Source of the DNA: Armatimonadota bacterium
Lineage (GTDB): Bacteria > Sysuimicrobiota > Sysuimicrobiia > Sysuimicrobiales > Humicultoraceae
Assembly (NCBI GenBank): GCA_031459855.1
Contig: JAVKHP010000001.1
Span: forward strand, 788,059-852,058
DNA length: 64,000 nucleotides
Direction: 5' to 3'
Position numbers and translations under genes: made by a program. Below the pieces are notes generated by a model, which searched no databases, was not told where the DNA came from, and saw nothing but the letters and a program-made list of their open reading frames with translations. Positions within the stretch are counted from its first letter, which is position 1; the number at the start of each line of letters is the position of its first letter. Positions 24,015-33,070 of the stretch are shown here, one piece after another.

Positions 24015-24674
24015 ATGCGGGTGGAAGTCGTCGAACGCGTGCTGCGCGCCAACGACGCGCTCGCCGAGGAACTCCGGGCGCGCTTCGATCGGGCGGGCGT
24101 GTTCGCCGTGAACGTCATCGGGTCGCCCGGCAGCGGGAAGACGGCGCTGCTGGAGCGCACGGTGGCCGCCCTGCATCCCCGCGTGGCCATCGGCGTCATC
24201 GAGGGCGACATCGCCACCACCCGGGACGCGGAGCGGCTGGCCGGGTACGGCGTGCGGGCCGTGCAGATCGAGACCCGGCTGGTCGGCAACGCGTGCCACC
24301 TGGACGCCCACCTGGTCCGCACGGCGCTGGCGCACCTGCCCGTGGAGCGGCTGCAGCTTCTCCTCATCGAGAACGTCGGCAACCTCGTCTGCCCGACGGC
24401 CTACGACCTGGGGGAACACCTGCGGGTCGTGGTGACCAGCGTGCCCGAAGGCGACGACAAGCCGCGCAAGTACCCTGCGACCTTCGCACGGGCGGACGCC
24501 GTGGTCCTCAACAAGATCGACCTGCTGCCCCACACGGACTTCTCCATGGAGGCGTTCGACGAGGGGCTGCGGCAGGTCAGCCAGGCGCCCGTCTTCGCCC
24601 TCTCGGCGCGCACGGGAGAAGGGGTGAGCGCGTGGACGACGTGGCTGGAGTCGCGCCGGACGCACAGGGGTTGA
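24015..24674 (+). CDS. hypB: HypB Ni-insertion GTPase
   Basis: A 219-residue SIMIBI GTPase for nickel delivery. P-loop GSPGSGKTALLE near residues 37-48, IEGDIATTRDAERL, the metal-site region GNACHLDA near 95-102, ENVGNLVCPTAYDLG and the base-recognition motif NKIDLLP near 172 are present. The N-terminal CxxCGC nickel site and His-rich region of some HypB proteins are absent. ATG 24015 has GGAGG 9 bp upstream. It leads the Hox operon, while its partner HypA leads the other hydrogenase operon. Confidence 0.9.
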   Translation: MRVEVVERVLRANDALAEELRARFDRAGVFAVNVIGSPGSGKTALLERTVAALHPRVAIGVIEGDIATTRDAERLAGYGVRAVQIETRLVGNACHLDAHLVRTALAHLPVERLQLLLIENVGNLVCPTAYDLGEHLRVVVTSVPEGDDKPRKYPATFARADAVVLNKIDLLPHTDFSMEAFDEGLRQVSQAPVFALSARTGEGVSAWTTWLESRRTHRG

Positions 24675-25159
24675 CCGGAACGGCGCTGGCCGACCCGCGG
24701 TACCGCGAGCTCGATGCGGTCGTCCGCCGCTACCACCGGCGACCCGACAGCCTCATCGAGGTCCTCCACGTGGCCCAACGGCTGTTTGGCTACCTGCCGC
24801 GCGAGGTCCTGGTCTACGTCGCCCGCAGCCTTGCCGTGCCGCCCAGCCTGGTCTACGGTGTCGCCACCTTCTACCACTTCTTCTCGCTGACGCCCCGAGG
24901 GCGACACACGGTGACGGTGTGCACCGGCACGGCCTGCTACCTCAAGGGAGCCGGCCGTATCCTGCAGGCCCTGGAACGCGCCACCGGCATCGCCGCCGGT
25001 GGGGTGGCGCCCGACGGCACGCTGGGCATCGAGGCGGTGCGCTGCCTGGGGCCATGCAGCCAAGCGCCGGTCGTCGTGTTCGACGAGGAGGTGACGGGCG
25101 AGCTGACGCCCGAGGACGTCCTGCGACGGCTCCGAGGGTGGGGTGGCGATGACGCCTGA
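24632..25159 (+). CDS. hoxE: HoxE, NuoE-like 2Fe-2S diaphorase subunit
   Basis: A 175-residue thioredoxin-fold ferredoxin. The four 2Fe-2S ligands are in VCTGTACYLKGA near residues 92-98 and CLGPCSQAPVV near 132-136. The family sequences EVLHVAQRLFGYLPREVLVYVARSL and YGVATFYHFFSL precede them. GTG 24632 overlaps hypB by 43 bp; the exact start within 24632-24700 is uncertain. It belongs to the diaphorase module HoxEFU. Confidence 0.85.
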   Translation: MDDVAGVAPDAQGLTGTALADPRYRELDAVVRRYHRRPDSLIEVLHVAQRLFGYLPREVLVYVARSLAVPPSLVYGVATFYHFFSLTPRGRHTVTVCTGTACYLKGAGRILQALERATGIAAGGVAPDGTLGIEAVRCLGPCSQAPVVVFDEEVTGELTPEDVLRRLRGWGGDDA

Positions 25160-26795
25160 GGAACTGCAGCGCATCGCCGAGGCCGAGCGCGCGCGCCAGC
25201 AGGCCTTCCGCTACCGGGTGAAGGTGTGCGAGGGCGCGGGCTGCCTGTCGCGGGGGGTGACGGCGCTCAAGGCGGTCTTCCAGACCGTCGCCCGGAGCCA
25301 GCCCGCGATCGAAGTCACGGGCGCCGGCTGCATGGGACCGTGCAGCGAGGGCCCCCTGGTCAGGATCGAGCCCGACGGTGCCCTCTACCGCTGTCGCTCG
25401 GCCCGGGACGTCCACGACATCGCCCTGACCCATCTGCGCGAGGACCGCCCGGCGACGCACCTGGCATTGGATCCCGCCGGCCCGTTCTTCGCCGCCCAGC
25501 AGCCTGTCGTGCTGGCCTCCTGCGGCCGCATCGACCCGGAGCGGATCGAGGAGGCGATCGCCGCCGGCGCCTACCGCGCGCTGCTGCGCGCGGTCACGGA
25601 GATGACCCCGGCCCAGGTGATCGAGCAGGTGCGCCAGAGCGGTCTGCGCGGACGCGGCGGTGCCGGGTACCCTACCGGCCTGAAGTGGGCCACGGTGGCC
25701 AAGGCCCCGGGCGAGCGCAAGTACGTCGTCTGCAACGCCGACGAGGGCGACCCCGGGGCGTTCATGGACCGCACCGTGCTGGAGGGCGACCCCCACCGGG
25801 TCCTGGAAGGCATGGCCATCGGGGCCTACGCGGTGGGGGCCAGCCAGGGCTACGTCTACGTGCGCGGCGAGTACCCCCTGGCCATCCGTCGGCTGCAGAT
25901 CGCCATCCGGCAGGCCGAGGCGTTGCGCCTGCTGGGAGCCCGGATCGCCGACTCGGGGTTCAGTTTCCGGGTCGACCTGCGCATCGGCGCCGGCGCCTAC
26001 GTTTGCGGTGAGGAGACGGCGCTGCTGGCCTCGATCGAGGGCAGGCGCGGACAGCCGCGGCCCCGGCCGCCGTATCCGGCCGAGTCGGGGTTGTGGGGTG
26101 CGCCCACGCTCATCAACAACGTGGAGACGTTCGCGGCGATCCCGGCGATCGTTGCCCGCGGCGGCGCGTGGTACGCGGCCATGGGCACCGAGCGCAGCCG
26201 CGGCACCAAGGTCTTCAGCCTAGCCGGCACCGTACGGCGCACCGGTGTCGTCGAGGTGCCGATGGGCATGCCGCTGCGCCGTATCGTCGAGGAGATCGGT
26301 GGCGGGCCGCCGCCCGGGCGGACCGTCAAAGCCGTGCAGACCGGTGGGCCCGGCGGCGGATGCGTGCCCGCGGCGTTGCTCGACGTGCCGGTCGACTACG
26401 AGGCGCTCACGGCGCTGGGCTCGATGATGGGCTCGGGCGGCATGATCGTGCTGGACGACCGCACGTGCCTGGTGGACGTGACCCGCTACTTCATGCGCTT
26501 CTGCATGGACGAGTCGTGCGGCAAGTGCATTCCCTGCCGGGCCGGCACCGTCCAGCTCTACGACCTGCTCACCCGCATCGCCGAGGGCCAGGGCACGCCC
26601 GAGGACCTGGATCGCCTGGAGGCGCTGGCCGACCTGGTCCGGCATGCCAGCCTGTGCGGGCTGGGGCAGAACGCGCCCAACCCGCTGCTGGCCACCCTGC
26701 GGCACTTCCGCGACGAGTACCTGGCCCACGTGGTCGAGCACAGGTGCCCGGCCGGCGTCTGTCCCATGCAGCCGGCGGCGGAGGTGCGGCCGTGA
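25149..26795 (+). CDS. hoxF: HoxF, NuoF-like NAD(H)/FMN diaphorase subunit
   Basis: A 548-residue flavoprotein exchanging electrons between NAD(H) and the Fe-S chain. Domain order: N-terminal 2Fe-2S thioredoxin-like domain (CEGAGC...[11 protein letters not shown], residues 27-75), FMN/NAD fold ([49 protein letters not shown]), SLBB-like region, and a C-terminal 4Fe-4S site [13 protein letters not shown] with a later Cys. ATG 25149 is chosen over GTG 25143. It overlaps hoxE by 11 bp and hoxU by GTGA. Confidence 0.92.
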   Translation: MTPEELQRIAEAERARQQAFRYRVKVCEGAGCLSRGVTALKAVFQTVARSQPAIEVTGAGCMGPCSEGPLVRIEPDGALYRCRSARDVHDIALTHLREDRPATHLALDPAGPFFAAQQPVVLASCGRIDPERIEEAIAAGAYRALLRAVTEMTPAQVIEQVRQSGLRGRGGAGYPTGLKWATVAKAPGERKYVVCNADEGDPGAFMDRTVLEGDPHRVLEGMAIGAYAVGASQGYVYVRGEYPLAIRRLQIAIRQAEALRLLGARIADSGFSFRVDLRIGAGAYVCGEETALLASIEGRRGQPRPRPPYPAESGLWGAPTLINNVETFAAIPAIVARGGAWYAAMGTERSRGTKVFSLAGTVRRTGVVEVPMGMPLRRIVEEIGGGPPPGRTVKAVQTGGPGGGCVPAALLDVPVDYEALTALGSMMGSGGMIVLDDRTCLVDVTRYFMRFCMDESCGKCIPCRAGTVQLYDLLTRIAEGQGTPEDLDRLEALADLVRHASLCGLGQNAPNPLLATLRHFRDEYLAHVVEHRCPAGVCPMQPAAEVRP

Positions 26796-27508
26796 CGGTC
26801 AGGACCCTGGTCATCGACGGCGAACCGGTCGGCGCCCGCGAGGGCGAGACGATCCTGGAGGCGGCCCGCGAGCACGGCATCGTCATCCCGACGCTGTGCT
26901 TCCTGGAGGGCCTCTCGGCGGTGGGCGCGTGCCGGCTGTGTCTGGTGGAAGTGGCCGGGGCGCCGCGCCCGCTCGCAGCCTGCGTCACGCGGGTGGCCGA
27001 GGGCATGGAGGTCGCCACCGATACCCCGCGCCTGCGCGCGTACCGCCGCATGATCCTCGAGCTCCTCTTCGCCGAGGGCAACCACGTCTGCGCCGTGTGC
27101 GTGGCCAACGGCCACTGCGACCTGCAGGCGCTGGCCGCAGCGCAGGGCATGACGTCCGTGCGCTTCCCCTACCGCGCGCCCGCGCGGGCCGTCGACGCGT
27201 CCCACGACCGGTTCGTGCTGGACCACAACCGGTGCATCCTGTGCACGCGCTGCGTGCGGGTCTGCGACGAGGTGGAAGGCGCCCACACCTGGGACGTCGC
27301 CGGGCGCGGGGCGGGCTCACGGGTGATTGCGGACCTCGACCAGCCCTGGGGGACGTCCGACACCTGCACCTCGTGCGGCAAGTGCGTGCAGGTCTGCCCC
27401 ACGGGCGCCCTCTTCGAGAAGGGGCGTGGCGGCGGCGAGATGACAAAACGGCGAGAGTTCCTGGCCTACATCACCACGGCGCGCCAGGCGCATCGGTGGA
27501 TCCGCTGA
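26792..27508 (+). CDS. hoxU: HoxU, Fe-S electron-transfer subunit
   Basis: A 238-residue NuoG-N-terminus-like protein. It has an N-terminal 2Fe-2S domain ([18 protein letters not shown] with a later Cys), a His-Cys cluster ([15 protein letters not shown]) near residues 90-104 and two 4Fe-4S groups [11 protein letters not shown] and [12 protein letters not shown] near 150-210. It links HoxF to HoxY. GTG 26792 overlaps the hoxF stop and its stop TGA shares one base with the hoxY ATG. Confidence 0.92.
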   Translation: MTVRTLVIDGEPVGAREGETILEAAREHGIVIPTLCFLEGLSAVGACRLCLVEVAGAPRPLAACVTRVAEGMEVATDTPRLRAYRRMILELLFAEGNHVCAVCVANGHCDLQALAAAQGMTSVRFPYRAPARAVDASHDRFVLDHNRCILCTRCVRVCDEVEGAHTWDVAGRGAGSRVIADLDQPWGTSDTCTSCGKCVQVCPTGALFEKGRGGGEMTKRREFLAYITTARQAHRWIR

Positions 27509-28098
27509 TGGCCGACCTGCCGTCTTCTCCGGGCCTGCCGGCGGGATCGGACGCCCCTGCCGCGCGCGGCGAGCGTCTGCGCCTGGCCACGGTCTGGCTC
27601 GGTGGCTGCAGCGGGTGCCACATGTCGTTCCTGGACCTCGACGAGCGGCTGCTCGCCCTGGCGCCCCGCATCGACCTGGTCTACAGCCCGCTGGCCGACA
27701 TCAAGACGTTCCCCGCGCGGGTGGACGTCGCCCTGGTGGAAGGCGCCGTGGCCACCTCGGACCACCTGGAGCTGATCTACACCGTACGGGCCCGCACGCG
27801 GGTGCTGGTGGCCTTCGGCGACTGCGCGGTCACGGGCAACGTCACCGCGATGCGCAACCCGATCGGGCCGGCCGCCGTGCTCCAGCGTGCCTACGTTGAG
27901 ACCGCGTCGGCCGGCGCAGGACCACCCGACGACGTCCTGGTCCCGAAGCTGCTGGCCCGGGTAGTCCCCGTCCACCATGTGGTGCCGGTGGACGTCTGGC
28001 TGCCCGGGTGCCCGCCGTCGGCCGACGTCATCTACGCGGTGCTGACCGACCTGCTGGCGGGCCGGCCTCCGGCCACCGGCGGACTGCGGTTCGGATAG
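27508..28098 (+). CDS. hoxY: HoxY, bidirectional hydrogenase small subunit
   Basis: A 196-residue cytoplasmic small subunit with only the proximal 4Fe-4S cluster: GGCSGCHMSFLDLDE near residues 33-47, GDCAVTGNV near 110 and LPGCPPSADV near 168. The absence of a Tat signal and of medial/distal clusters matches group 3d. It ends in GGLRFG, a sequence repeated just downstream in a 72-bp duplication. Confidence 0.92.
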   Translation: MADLPSSPGLPAGSDAPAARGERLRLATVWLGGCSGCHMSFLDLDERLLALAPRIDLVYSPLADIKTFPARVDVALVEGAVATSDHLELIYTVRARTRVLVAFGDCAVTGNVTAMRNPIGPAAVLQRAYVETASAGAGPPDDVLVPKLLARVVPVHHVVPVDVWLPGCPPSADVIYAVLTDLLAGRPPATGGLRFG

Positions 28099-28185
28099 GA
28101 GTAGGGAATGAACCCCACTGCGAGAGACGCTGTTCCTGGCCGCTGGGACGACGGGCTACGGTTCGGGTAGGAGCAGGGGATGAAC
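28087..28185 (+). repeat. 72-bp-offset duplication between hoxY and hoxH with a mini-ORF
   Basis: The 27-bp segments at 28087-28113 and 28159-28185 differ at three positions. Each contains the CGGTTCGG codons of the LRFG end, a TAG stop, a GGAG ribosome site and ATGAAC. The first copy ends hoxY and starts a 20-codon frame (28108-28170, MNPTARDAVPGRWDDGLRFG); the second ends that frame and starts hoxH. It looks like a segmental duplication of the hoxY/hoxH junction. Confidence 0.85.
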
Positions 28186-29625
28186 AGCAGGCGCATCGTC
28201 ATCGACCCTGTGACCCGCATCGAGGGGCACGCCAAGATCAGCGTGCTCCTCGACGAGGCCGGCCGTGTGGCCGAAGCGCGCTTCCACGTCACCGAGTTCC
28301 GCGGATTCGAGAAGTTCTGCGAGGGCAGGCTGTTCTGGGAGATGCCGGCCATCACGGCACGGATCTGCGGCATCTGCCCGGTGAGCCACCTGATCGCCTC
28401 GGCCAAGGCGGGCGACGCCATCCTGGCGGTGGAGATCCCGCCGGCGGCGGAGCGGCTCCGGCGGCTGCTGCACCTGGCCCAGCTCGTGCAGTCCCACGCG
28501 CTCTCGTTCTTCCACCTGTCCTCACCCGACCTGCTGTTGGGCTTCGACGCGCCCCCGACCGAGCGCAACTTGTTCGGGCTGATCGCCCACCATCCGGAGG
28601 TCGCCCGGGCCGGCATCCGCCTGCGCCAGTACGGGCAGACGATCATCGAGCTGCTGGGCGGCCGCCGCATCCACCCGACCTGGGTGGTGCCCGGCGGCGT
28701 GGCGACGCCCCTGCTTCCCGCAGTGCGCCAGCAGCTGCTGGCGGCCTGGCCGCAGGCGCTGGAGGATGCGCGCACTGGCCTGGACGCGTTCAAACGGGTC
28801 CTGGACGCCCACGCCGAAGAGGCCGCGATCTTCGGCACCTCTCCCGCGTTGTTCGCCGGTCTGGTGGACACGGCGGGCCGCGTCGAGTACTACGAGGGGC
28901 GCCTGCGCATCGTCGGCCCCGACGGCGAGGCGGTCGCCGAGGGGCTCGACCCGACGCGCTACCAGGACTACCTGGGAGAGGCCACGGAGCCCTGGTCGTA
29001 CCTGAAGTTCCCGTACTACCGTCCGTACGGCTACCCCGACGGCGCCTACCGCGTCGGGCCCCTGGCGCGGCTCAACGTCGCTGCGGCCTGCGGAACGCCG
29101 CGGGCCGATGCCGAGCTGACGGAGTACCGGCAGCGCACGGGCCGCGTGGCGCTCAGCGCGTTCTACTACCACTACGCGCGGCTGATCGAGATCGTGCACG
29201 CCCTGGAGCAGATCGGCAGGCTCCTGGACGACCCCGCCATCCTCGATCGCGACGTGCGTGCCCGAGCCGGCCGTAACCGCCACGTGGGGGTCGGCGTCGC
29301 CGAGGCGCCGCGGGGGACCCTCTACCACCACTACGAGGTCGACGACGACGGCCGCCTGGTGCGCGTCAACCTCATCATCGCCACGGGGCAGAACAACCTG
29401 GCGATGAACCGGGCGGTGGCGCAGGTGGCGGCACACTACATCACCGGCGACGACGTGCGCGAGGGCGTGCTGAACCGCCTGGAGGCCGCCATCCGCGCCT
29501 TCGACCCCTGTCTCTCCTGCTCGACCCACGCCGTCGGGGCGATGCCGCTGGTGGTCGACATCGTCGGCGCCGATGGGCGTCTCGTACGGCGGGTGCGCCG
29601 CGACCCGGCCGCGACGAGCCGATGA
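28180..29625 (+). CDS. hoxH: HoxH, bidirectional [NiFe]-hydrogenase large subunit
   Basis: A 481-residue catalytic subunit. N-terminal motif [11 protein letters not shown] (Cys near residues 62 and 65) and C-terminal [12 protein letters not shown] provide four Cys Ni ligands, all encoded by normal TGC/TGT codons, unlike the uptake enzyme. With HoxEFUY it forms a soluble NAD-coupled H2 enzyme (group 3d). The C-terminal extension after the conserved His is the expected protease substrate. ATGA overlap with the protease gene. Confidence 0.94.
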   Translation: MNSRRIVIDPVTRIEGHAKISVLLDEAGRVAEARFHVTEFRGFEKFCEGRLFWEMPAITARICGICPVSHLIASAKAGDAILAVEIPPAAERLRRLLHLAQLVQSHALSFFHLSSPDLLLGFDAPPTERNLFGLIAHHPEVARAGIRLRQYGQTIIELLGGRRIHPTWVVPGGVATPLLPAVRQQLLAAWPQALEDARTGLDAFKRVLDAHAEEAAIFGTSPALFAGLVDTAGRVEYYEGRLRIVGPDGEAVAEGLDPTRYQDYLGEATEPWSYLKFPYYRPYGYPDGAYRVGPLARLNVAAACGTPRADAELTEYRQRTGRVALSAFYYHYARLIEIVHALEQIGRLLDDPAILDRDVRARAGRNRHVGVGVAEAPRGTLYHHYEVDDDGRLVRVNLIIATGQNNLAMNRAVAQVAAHYITGDDVREGVLNRLEAAIRAFDPCLSCSTHAVGAMPLVVDIVGADGRLVRRVRRDPAATSR

Positions 29626-30089
29626 GGCGCGCCCCGCTGGTGATCGCCTGGGGCAACCCGCTGCGCGGGGACGACGGCGCAGGTCCGGCCGTGGCCCGCG
29701 CCGTGGCGGCCCGGGGTAGCGCGACGGTCCGCATCTGTCACCAGCTCACCCCCGAACTGGCTGCCGACGTCGCCGCCGCCAGCCGGGTGGTGTTCGTCGA
29801 TGCACGGGCCGGGCCGGCCGGACGGACCGGGGCGTCTGCGCGCGGGGTGCGTGTGCGCCGCCTGCGAGGGCAGCATACCCCTCCCGCAGCCTTTAACCAC
29901 GCCATGGCTCCCGAGACCCTGCTGATACTGGCCCGGACGCTGTACGGCACCGCACCGCCGGCGTTCCTGGTCACGGTGAGGGGCGCGCGGTTTGCGCTGG
30001 GCTCCGGGTTGTCGCCATCGGTCCGCCGCCTGATCCCCGCCGCCGCCCGTGTCGTCCTCCGGCTGCTGCCCCCTCGACCCGCGTCCTGA
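29622..30089 (+). CDS. hoxW: HoxW-like hydrogenase maturation protease
   Basis: A 155-residue peptidase of the HyaD/HycI fold starting [22 protein letters not shown], with the second acidic region [13 protein letters not shown] and [19 protein letters not shown]. It overlaps hoxH by 4 bp, so it probably processes HoxH. It is shorter than HyaD and differs in its metal-site context, as expected for a group 3-specific enzyme. Confidence 0.82.
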   Translation: MRRAPLVIAWGNPLRGDDGAGPAVARAVAARGSATVRICHQLTPELAADVAAASRVVFVDARAGPAGRTGASARGVRVRRLRGQHTPPAAFNHAMAPETLLILARTLYGTAPPAFLVTVRGARFALGSGLSPSVRRLIPAAARVVLRLLPPRPAS

Positions 30090-30168
30090 CGGCAAGTCCC
30101 CGGCCTCCAACGGGCACGCAACCGGGTGGGCATCAGCGCCGTCCCCTCGGCTCGTGCGCTGACGGCAA

Positions 30169-30186
30169 ATACAGCGACCGTCCGAT
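30169..30186 (+). promoter_or_regulatory. degenerate operator, acuA-kor promoter
   Basis: 18-mer ATACAGCGACCGTCCGAT has only a near-match right half-site. However, TATGCT (30209-30214) begins exactly 22 bp after it, and the same hexamer serves the CBS protein 2 promoter. It is a weak member of the set. Confidence 0.35.
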
Positions 30187-30223
30187 AGGCCGGGGGCGGC
30201 GTGGGCCCTATGCTGGCAATGGA

Positions 30224-30856
30224 ATGGGTACCGCAGCCACTGCCAGCTGCACGTCCGGGCCCGCGGATGCGCCGCAGGTGGTCACGCTCCGCGGTGTCGG
30301 CGCACTGCGTCCCTATGCGTTGGCATCCGACCTGGGGGCGCTGGCGGGCTATGCGCCCGGAAGCGTGGCGTTCGTGCGCACCGCCCTGGAGCGCATGCTG
30401 GCGGCGGGCGGCGAGGTGCACGCGGCGGTGGTGGGCAACGTCATCGTGGCGTACGTGGGCGTCGCACCCGCCAGCGCAGACCAGCCCTGGGGGCGGCTGC
30501 GCGACCCGCGCATCCAGGAAGTGGTGCTCGAAGTCGCCCGGAGCTACCGGGGGCGTGGGCTGGCCCGCGCGTTGCTGCGCCGGACCTTCGCACATCCCCA
30601 GGCCGAGTCGCGCGTCTACGTGGCGACCGGGTATGCCTGGTGCTGGGATCTGGAGGGGACCGGCCTGAATGCCGCCGCGTACGGCAGCCGTCTGTTGCGC
30701 CTGTTCGAGACGTTCGGGTTCGCCCGCGAGCCGACCGCCGAACCGAACATCGCCGGAGAGCCGGCCAACTTCCTGGCTGTCCGGGCAGGACGGCTGGTGC
30801 CGCCCGCCGTGGTGGGACGCGTCCGCCGCGCCTCCAGGGAGCGGGCGGCAGCCTGA
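30224..30856 (+). CDS. acuA: AcuA-like GNAT acetyltransferase
   Basis: A 210-residue N-acetyltransferase, the same length as I recall for Bacillus AcuA. The acetyl-CoA loop EVARSYRGRGLARALLRRTF lies near residues 105-125, and the AcuA-like stretch YVATGYAWCWDLEGTGLNAAAYGSRLL follows. AcuA inactivates acetyl-CoA synthetase by lysine acetylation. An AcuB-like CBS gene follows 9 bp downstream, reproducing the acuA-acuB order; acuC is absent. The inferred role is control of acetate activation when reductant supply changes. Confidence 0.7.
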   Translation: MGTAATASCTSGPADAPQVVTLRGVGALRPYALASDLGALAGYAPGSVAFVRTALERMLAAGGEVHAAVVGNVIVAYVGVAPASADQPWGRLRDPRIQEVVLEVARSYRGRGLARALLRRTFAHPQAESRVYVATGYAWCWDLEGTGLNAAAYGSRLLRLFETFGFAREPTAEPNIAGEPANFLAVRAGRLVPPAVVGRVRRASRERAAA

Positions 30857-30865
30857 GGTGGCGCC

Positions 30866-31510
30866 ATGCGCGTCCGCGACGTCATGACCAGTCCGGTGCA
30901 CACCGTCGGTCTCGATGCGCCCGCCTGGGAAGCCCTGGGGCTGATGCGCGCCCACCGCATCCGCCGGCTGCCGGTCGTCGACGACGGCCGGCTGGTGGGC
31001 ATCGTCACGTGGACCGATCTGGTGCGCATCCGGCCGCCGGCGCTGGGCGGCCGCTGGCACGTGCCCCATCTGGCGGCGGGCGTGCAGGTCCGCCACCTGA
31101 TGGCGACGGCCGTGGTCACCGTCGATCCGGAGACCCCGGTGCAGGACGCGGCGGCCCTCATGCAGCGCCACAAGGTCGGCGGGCTGCCCGTGGTGGAACA
31201 GGACCGCCTGGTCGGCATCGTCACCGAGAGCGACCTGTTCCGCGTCTTCGTCGAGATCTTCGCGGTCGGCCCGCACGAGGCGCGGCTGTGCGTGCCGGTG
31301 CGCAGCGTCGCTGATGACCTCCCCGCCGTGGTGGCGGCGCTCGTGGACGCCGGGATCGCGGTCCTGGGTCTCCACACGCTGCGGCTGGGGGCCCAGGACA
31401 CCATCGTCCTCGTGGTGCCAGCGGCCGAGGCAGCGCGGGCGCGGGAGCGGCTGGACGTGCTGCGTGCGGCGGCACCCACCGCACCGGGCGCGCCGGCGAG
31501 GCGCGGGTGA
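30866..31510 (+). CDS. acuB: AcuB-like CBS-CBS-ACT protein 3
   Basis: A 214-residue protein, the length I recall for AcuB. Two CBS motifs (MRVRDVMTSPVHTV...GRLVGIVTWTDLVR; VRHLMATAVVTVD...DRLVGIVTESDLFR) and an ACT-like end (RLCVPVRSVADDLPAVVAALVDAGIAV) are present. It is the third close paralogue in the window and the one coupled to an AcuA-like acetyltransferase, which suggests that the other two serve the same kind of adenylate sensing. Confidence 0.8.
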   Translation: MRVRDVMTSPVHTVGLDAPAWEALGLMRAHRIRRLPVVDDGRLVGIVTWTDLVRIRPPALGGRWHVPHLAAGVQVRHLMATAVVTVDPETPVQDAAALMQRHKVGGLPVVEQDRLVGIVTESDLFRVFVEIFAVGPHEARLCVPVRSVADDLPAVVAALVDAGIAVLGLHTLRLGAQDTIVLVVPAAEAARARERLDVLRAAAPTAPGAPARRG

Positions 31511-31533
31511 GACGGAAGGCAGAGGTGAGCAGC

Positions 31534-31995
31534 ATGCGCATTCTGGTGCCCGTGGACCTGGGCGACGAGTCCGCTGCACTGGTCCGCTACGCCGCGCGGC
31601 TGGCCGCGGTTCTGGGCGGAGAACTCGAGATCTTCCACGTCTACACCCGCGAGGGCGCTATGGCGGCCCTGCGCGACGAGGGCCTGTTCCTCGACCTCTA
31701 CGTCAGCCGCCTGCGCTCGGAGCTCAACTACCTGAAGGCGCAGGCCGGTATCGCCGGCCAGCGCGCCCGGGTGGGGGTCTGGCAGGGCGATCCCGTCGAG
31801 GGGATCGTCACGCGTGCCGTCGAGTCCAGGGCCGACCTGATCGTCATGGGAACCCACCGGCACACGGGCCTGGCCCGGCTGCTGGTGGGCAGCGTGGCGG
31901 CCGGCGTGCTGCGCCGCGCGCCGTGCCCCGTGGTGCTGGTGCCGGCCCGCGTGCTGGCGGGCCAGGCCCGCGACGCGGTCCGGGCCAGCGCCTGA
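31534..31995 (+). CDS. universal stress protein (UspA fold)
   Basis: A 153-residue single-domain Usp. It starts MRILVPVDLGDESAALVRYAARLA and ends with the ATP-binding signature GTHRHTGLARLLVGSVAAGVLRRAPCPVVLVP (G2xG9xGS/T pattern), so it is probably ATP-binding. ATG 31534 has AGGTGAG upstream; an earlier GTG at 31507 is less likely. It lies in the acu-kor transcript beside CBS proteins, a common pairing for energy sensing. Confidence 0.88.
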   Translation: MRILVPVDLGDESAALVRYAARLAAVLGGELEIFHVYTREGAMAALRDEGLFLDLYVSRLRSELNYLKAQAGIAGQRARVGVWQGDPVEGIVTRAVESRADLIVMGTHRHTGLARLLVGSVAAGVLRRAPCPVVLVPARVLAGQARDAVRASA

Positions 31996-32026
31996 GACGA
32001 ACGGCGCGGGAAAGGAGGACGTCGCC

Positions 32027-32797
32027 ATGCCCGTGGTCCACGACGCGACCCGCAGGGATCACGCCCCGGGCCTGCGGCTGTACGCCCGCGACGTCATGAC
32101 CCATCCGGTCATCACCGCGCGGACCGACGCCCGGGTGAAGGACCTGGTGGCGCTGATGATCACCCACCACATCAGCGGGATCCCGATCCTCACCCCGGCA
32201 GGCGAGCTGGTCGGCATCGTGACCGAGGGCGACCTGCTGTACAAGGAGCTCGAGCCACGCCCGACGGAGCCGACCGGCATCGTCGCGCGGCTGCCGCTGC
32301 GGTCGGTGGCCGAGGCCATCGAGCGCGCCCGCAAGGCCGAGGGGCTGCGTGCCGACGAGATCATGACCTCGCCGGTGATCGCCGTCACCGAGGCCACCCC
32401 GGTGCGCGAGATCGCGCAGCTGATGGTCAAGCACCGCATCAATCGGGTCCCCGTCGTCCGGGCCGGGAAAGTCGTCGGCATCGTCAGCCGCAACGACATC
32501 CTCAAGGCGTTCACCCGCAGCGACGAGGAGCTCGCAACGGCCATTCGCGAGAGCCTCGTCCACGACCTGTGGATCGACATCACCCGCGTGACCGTCGAGG
32601 TGAAGGACGGTGTCGTCTACCTGGAGGGGGTGGTCGACCGCCGGTCCGAGAAGGAGCTGGCCGAGAAGTGGGCGGCCATGGCCGACGGCGTCGTCGGGGT
32701 GCAGAGCCGGCTGACCTACGAGGTCGACGACCGCACGCTGCCGCCCGAGTCGCCGCGGAGGTTCCCCGGTGAGTATGCCGGTCCTCTGGGACGCTGA
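32027..32797 (+). CDS. CBS-CBS-BON domain protein
   Basis: A 256-residue protein with two CBS motifs ([13 protein letters not shown]...[29 protein letters not shown]...[16 protein letters not shown]) and then a BON domain ([41 protein letters not shown]) at residues ~175-245. No signal peptide, so the BON domain is cytoplasmic. GGAGG precedes the ATG. Its end overlaps the korD start by 29 bp, tying adenylate sensing to the ferredoxin oxidoreductase. Confidence 0.85.
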   Translation: MPVVHDATRRDHAPGLRLYARDVMTHPVITARTDARVKDLVALMITHHISGIPILTPAGELVGIVTEGDLLYKELEPRPTEPTGIVARLPLRSVAEAIERARKAEGLRADEIMTSPVIAVTEATPVREIAQLMVKHRINRVPVVRAGKVVGIVSRNDILKAFTRSDEELATAIRESLVHDLWIDITRVTVEVKDGVVYLEGVVDRRSEKELAEKWAAMADGVVGVQSRLTYEVDDRTLPPESPRRFPGEYAGPLGR

Positions 32798-33053
32798 CGA
32801 GCCCGTCCTCCGGCCGGCCACGACGCCACGGGTGGTCATCGCGGTCGACCGGTGCAAGGGGTGCGGGTTGTGCGTCGCGGTCTGCCCGCCCCGGGTCCTG
32901 GCCCTGGGTCCCCTCAACGCGCGCGGGTTCCCCGCCGCGGTCCTGCTGGACGACGGGCGGTGCACCTCGTGCGCCGCCTGCGCCCTGCTCTGCCCGGATG
33001 GGGCCATCACTGTGTTCCGCCCGCGCCGCCGCGCCGCGGCGGCCGCCGCGTGA
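32769..33053 (+). CDS. korD: KorD/OorD, 2[4Fe-4S] ferredoxin-like subunit
   Basis: A 94-residue protein with two 4Fe-4S motifs: [13 protein letters not shown] near residues 29-40 and [14 protein letters not shown] near 65-78. It serves as the ferredoxin-like subunit of a 2-oxoacid:ferredoxin oxidoreductase. GTG 32769 overlaps the CBS-BON gene. The alanine/arginine-rich tail is not conserved. Confidence 0.85.
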   Translation: MSMPVLWDADEPVLRPATTPRVVIAVDRCKGCGLCVAVCPPRVLALGPLNARGFPAAVLLDDGRCTSCAACALLCPDGAITVFRPRRRAAAAAA

Positions 33054-33070
33054 TCCGTATGGAGACAGGC

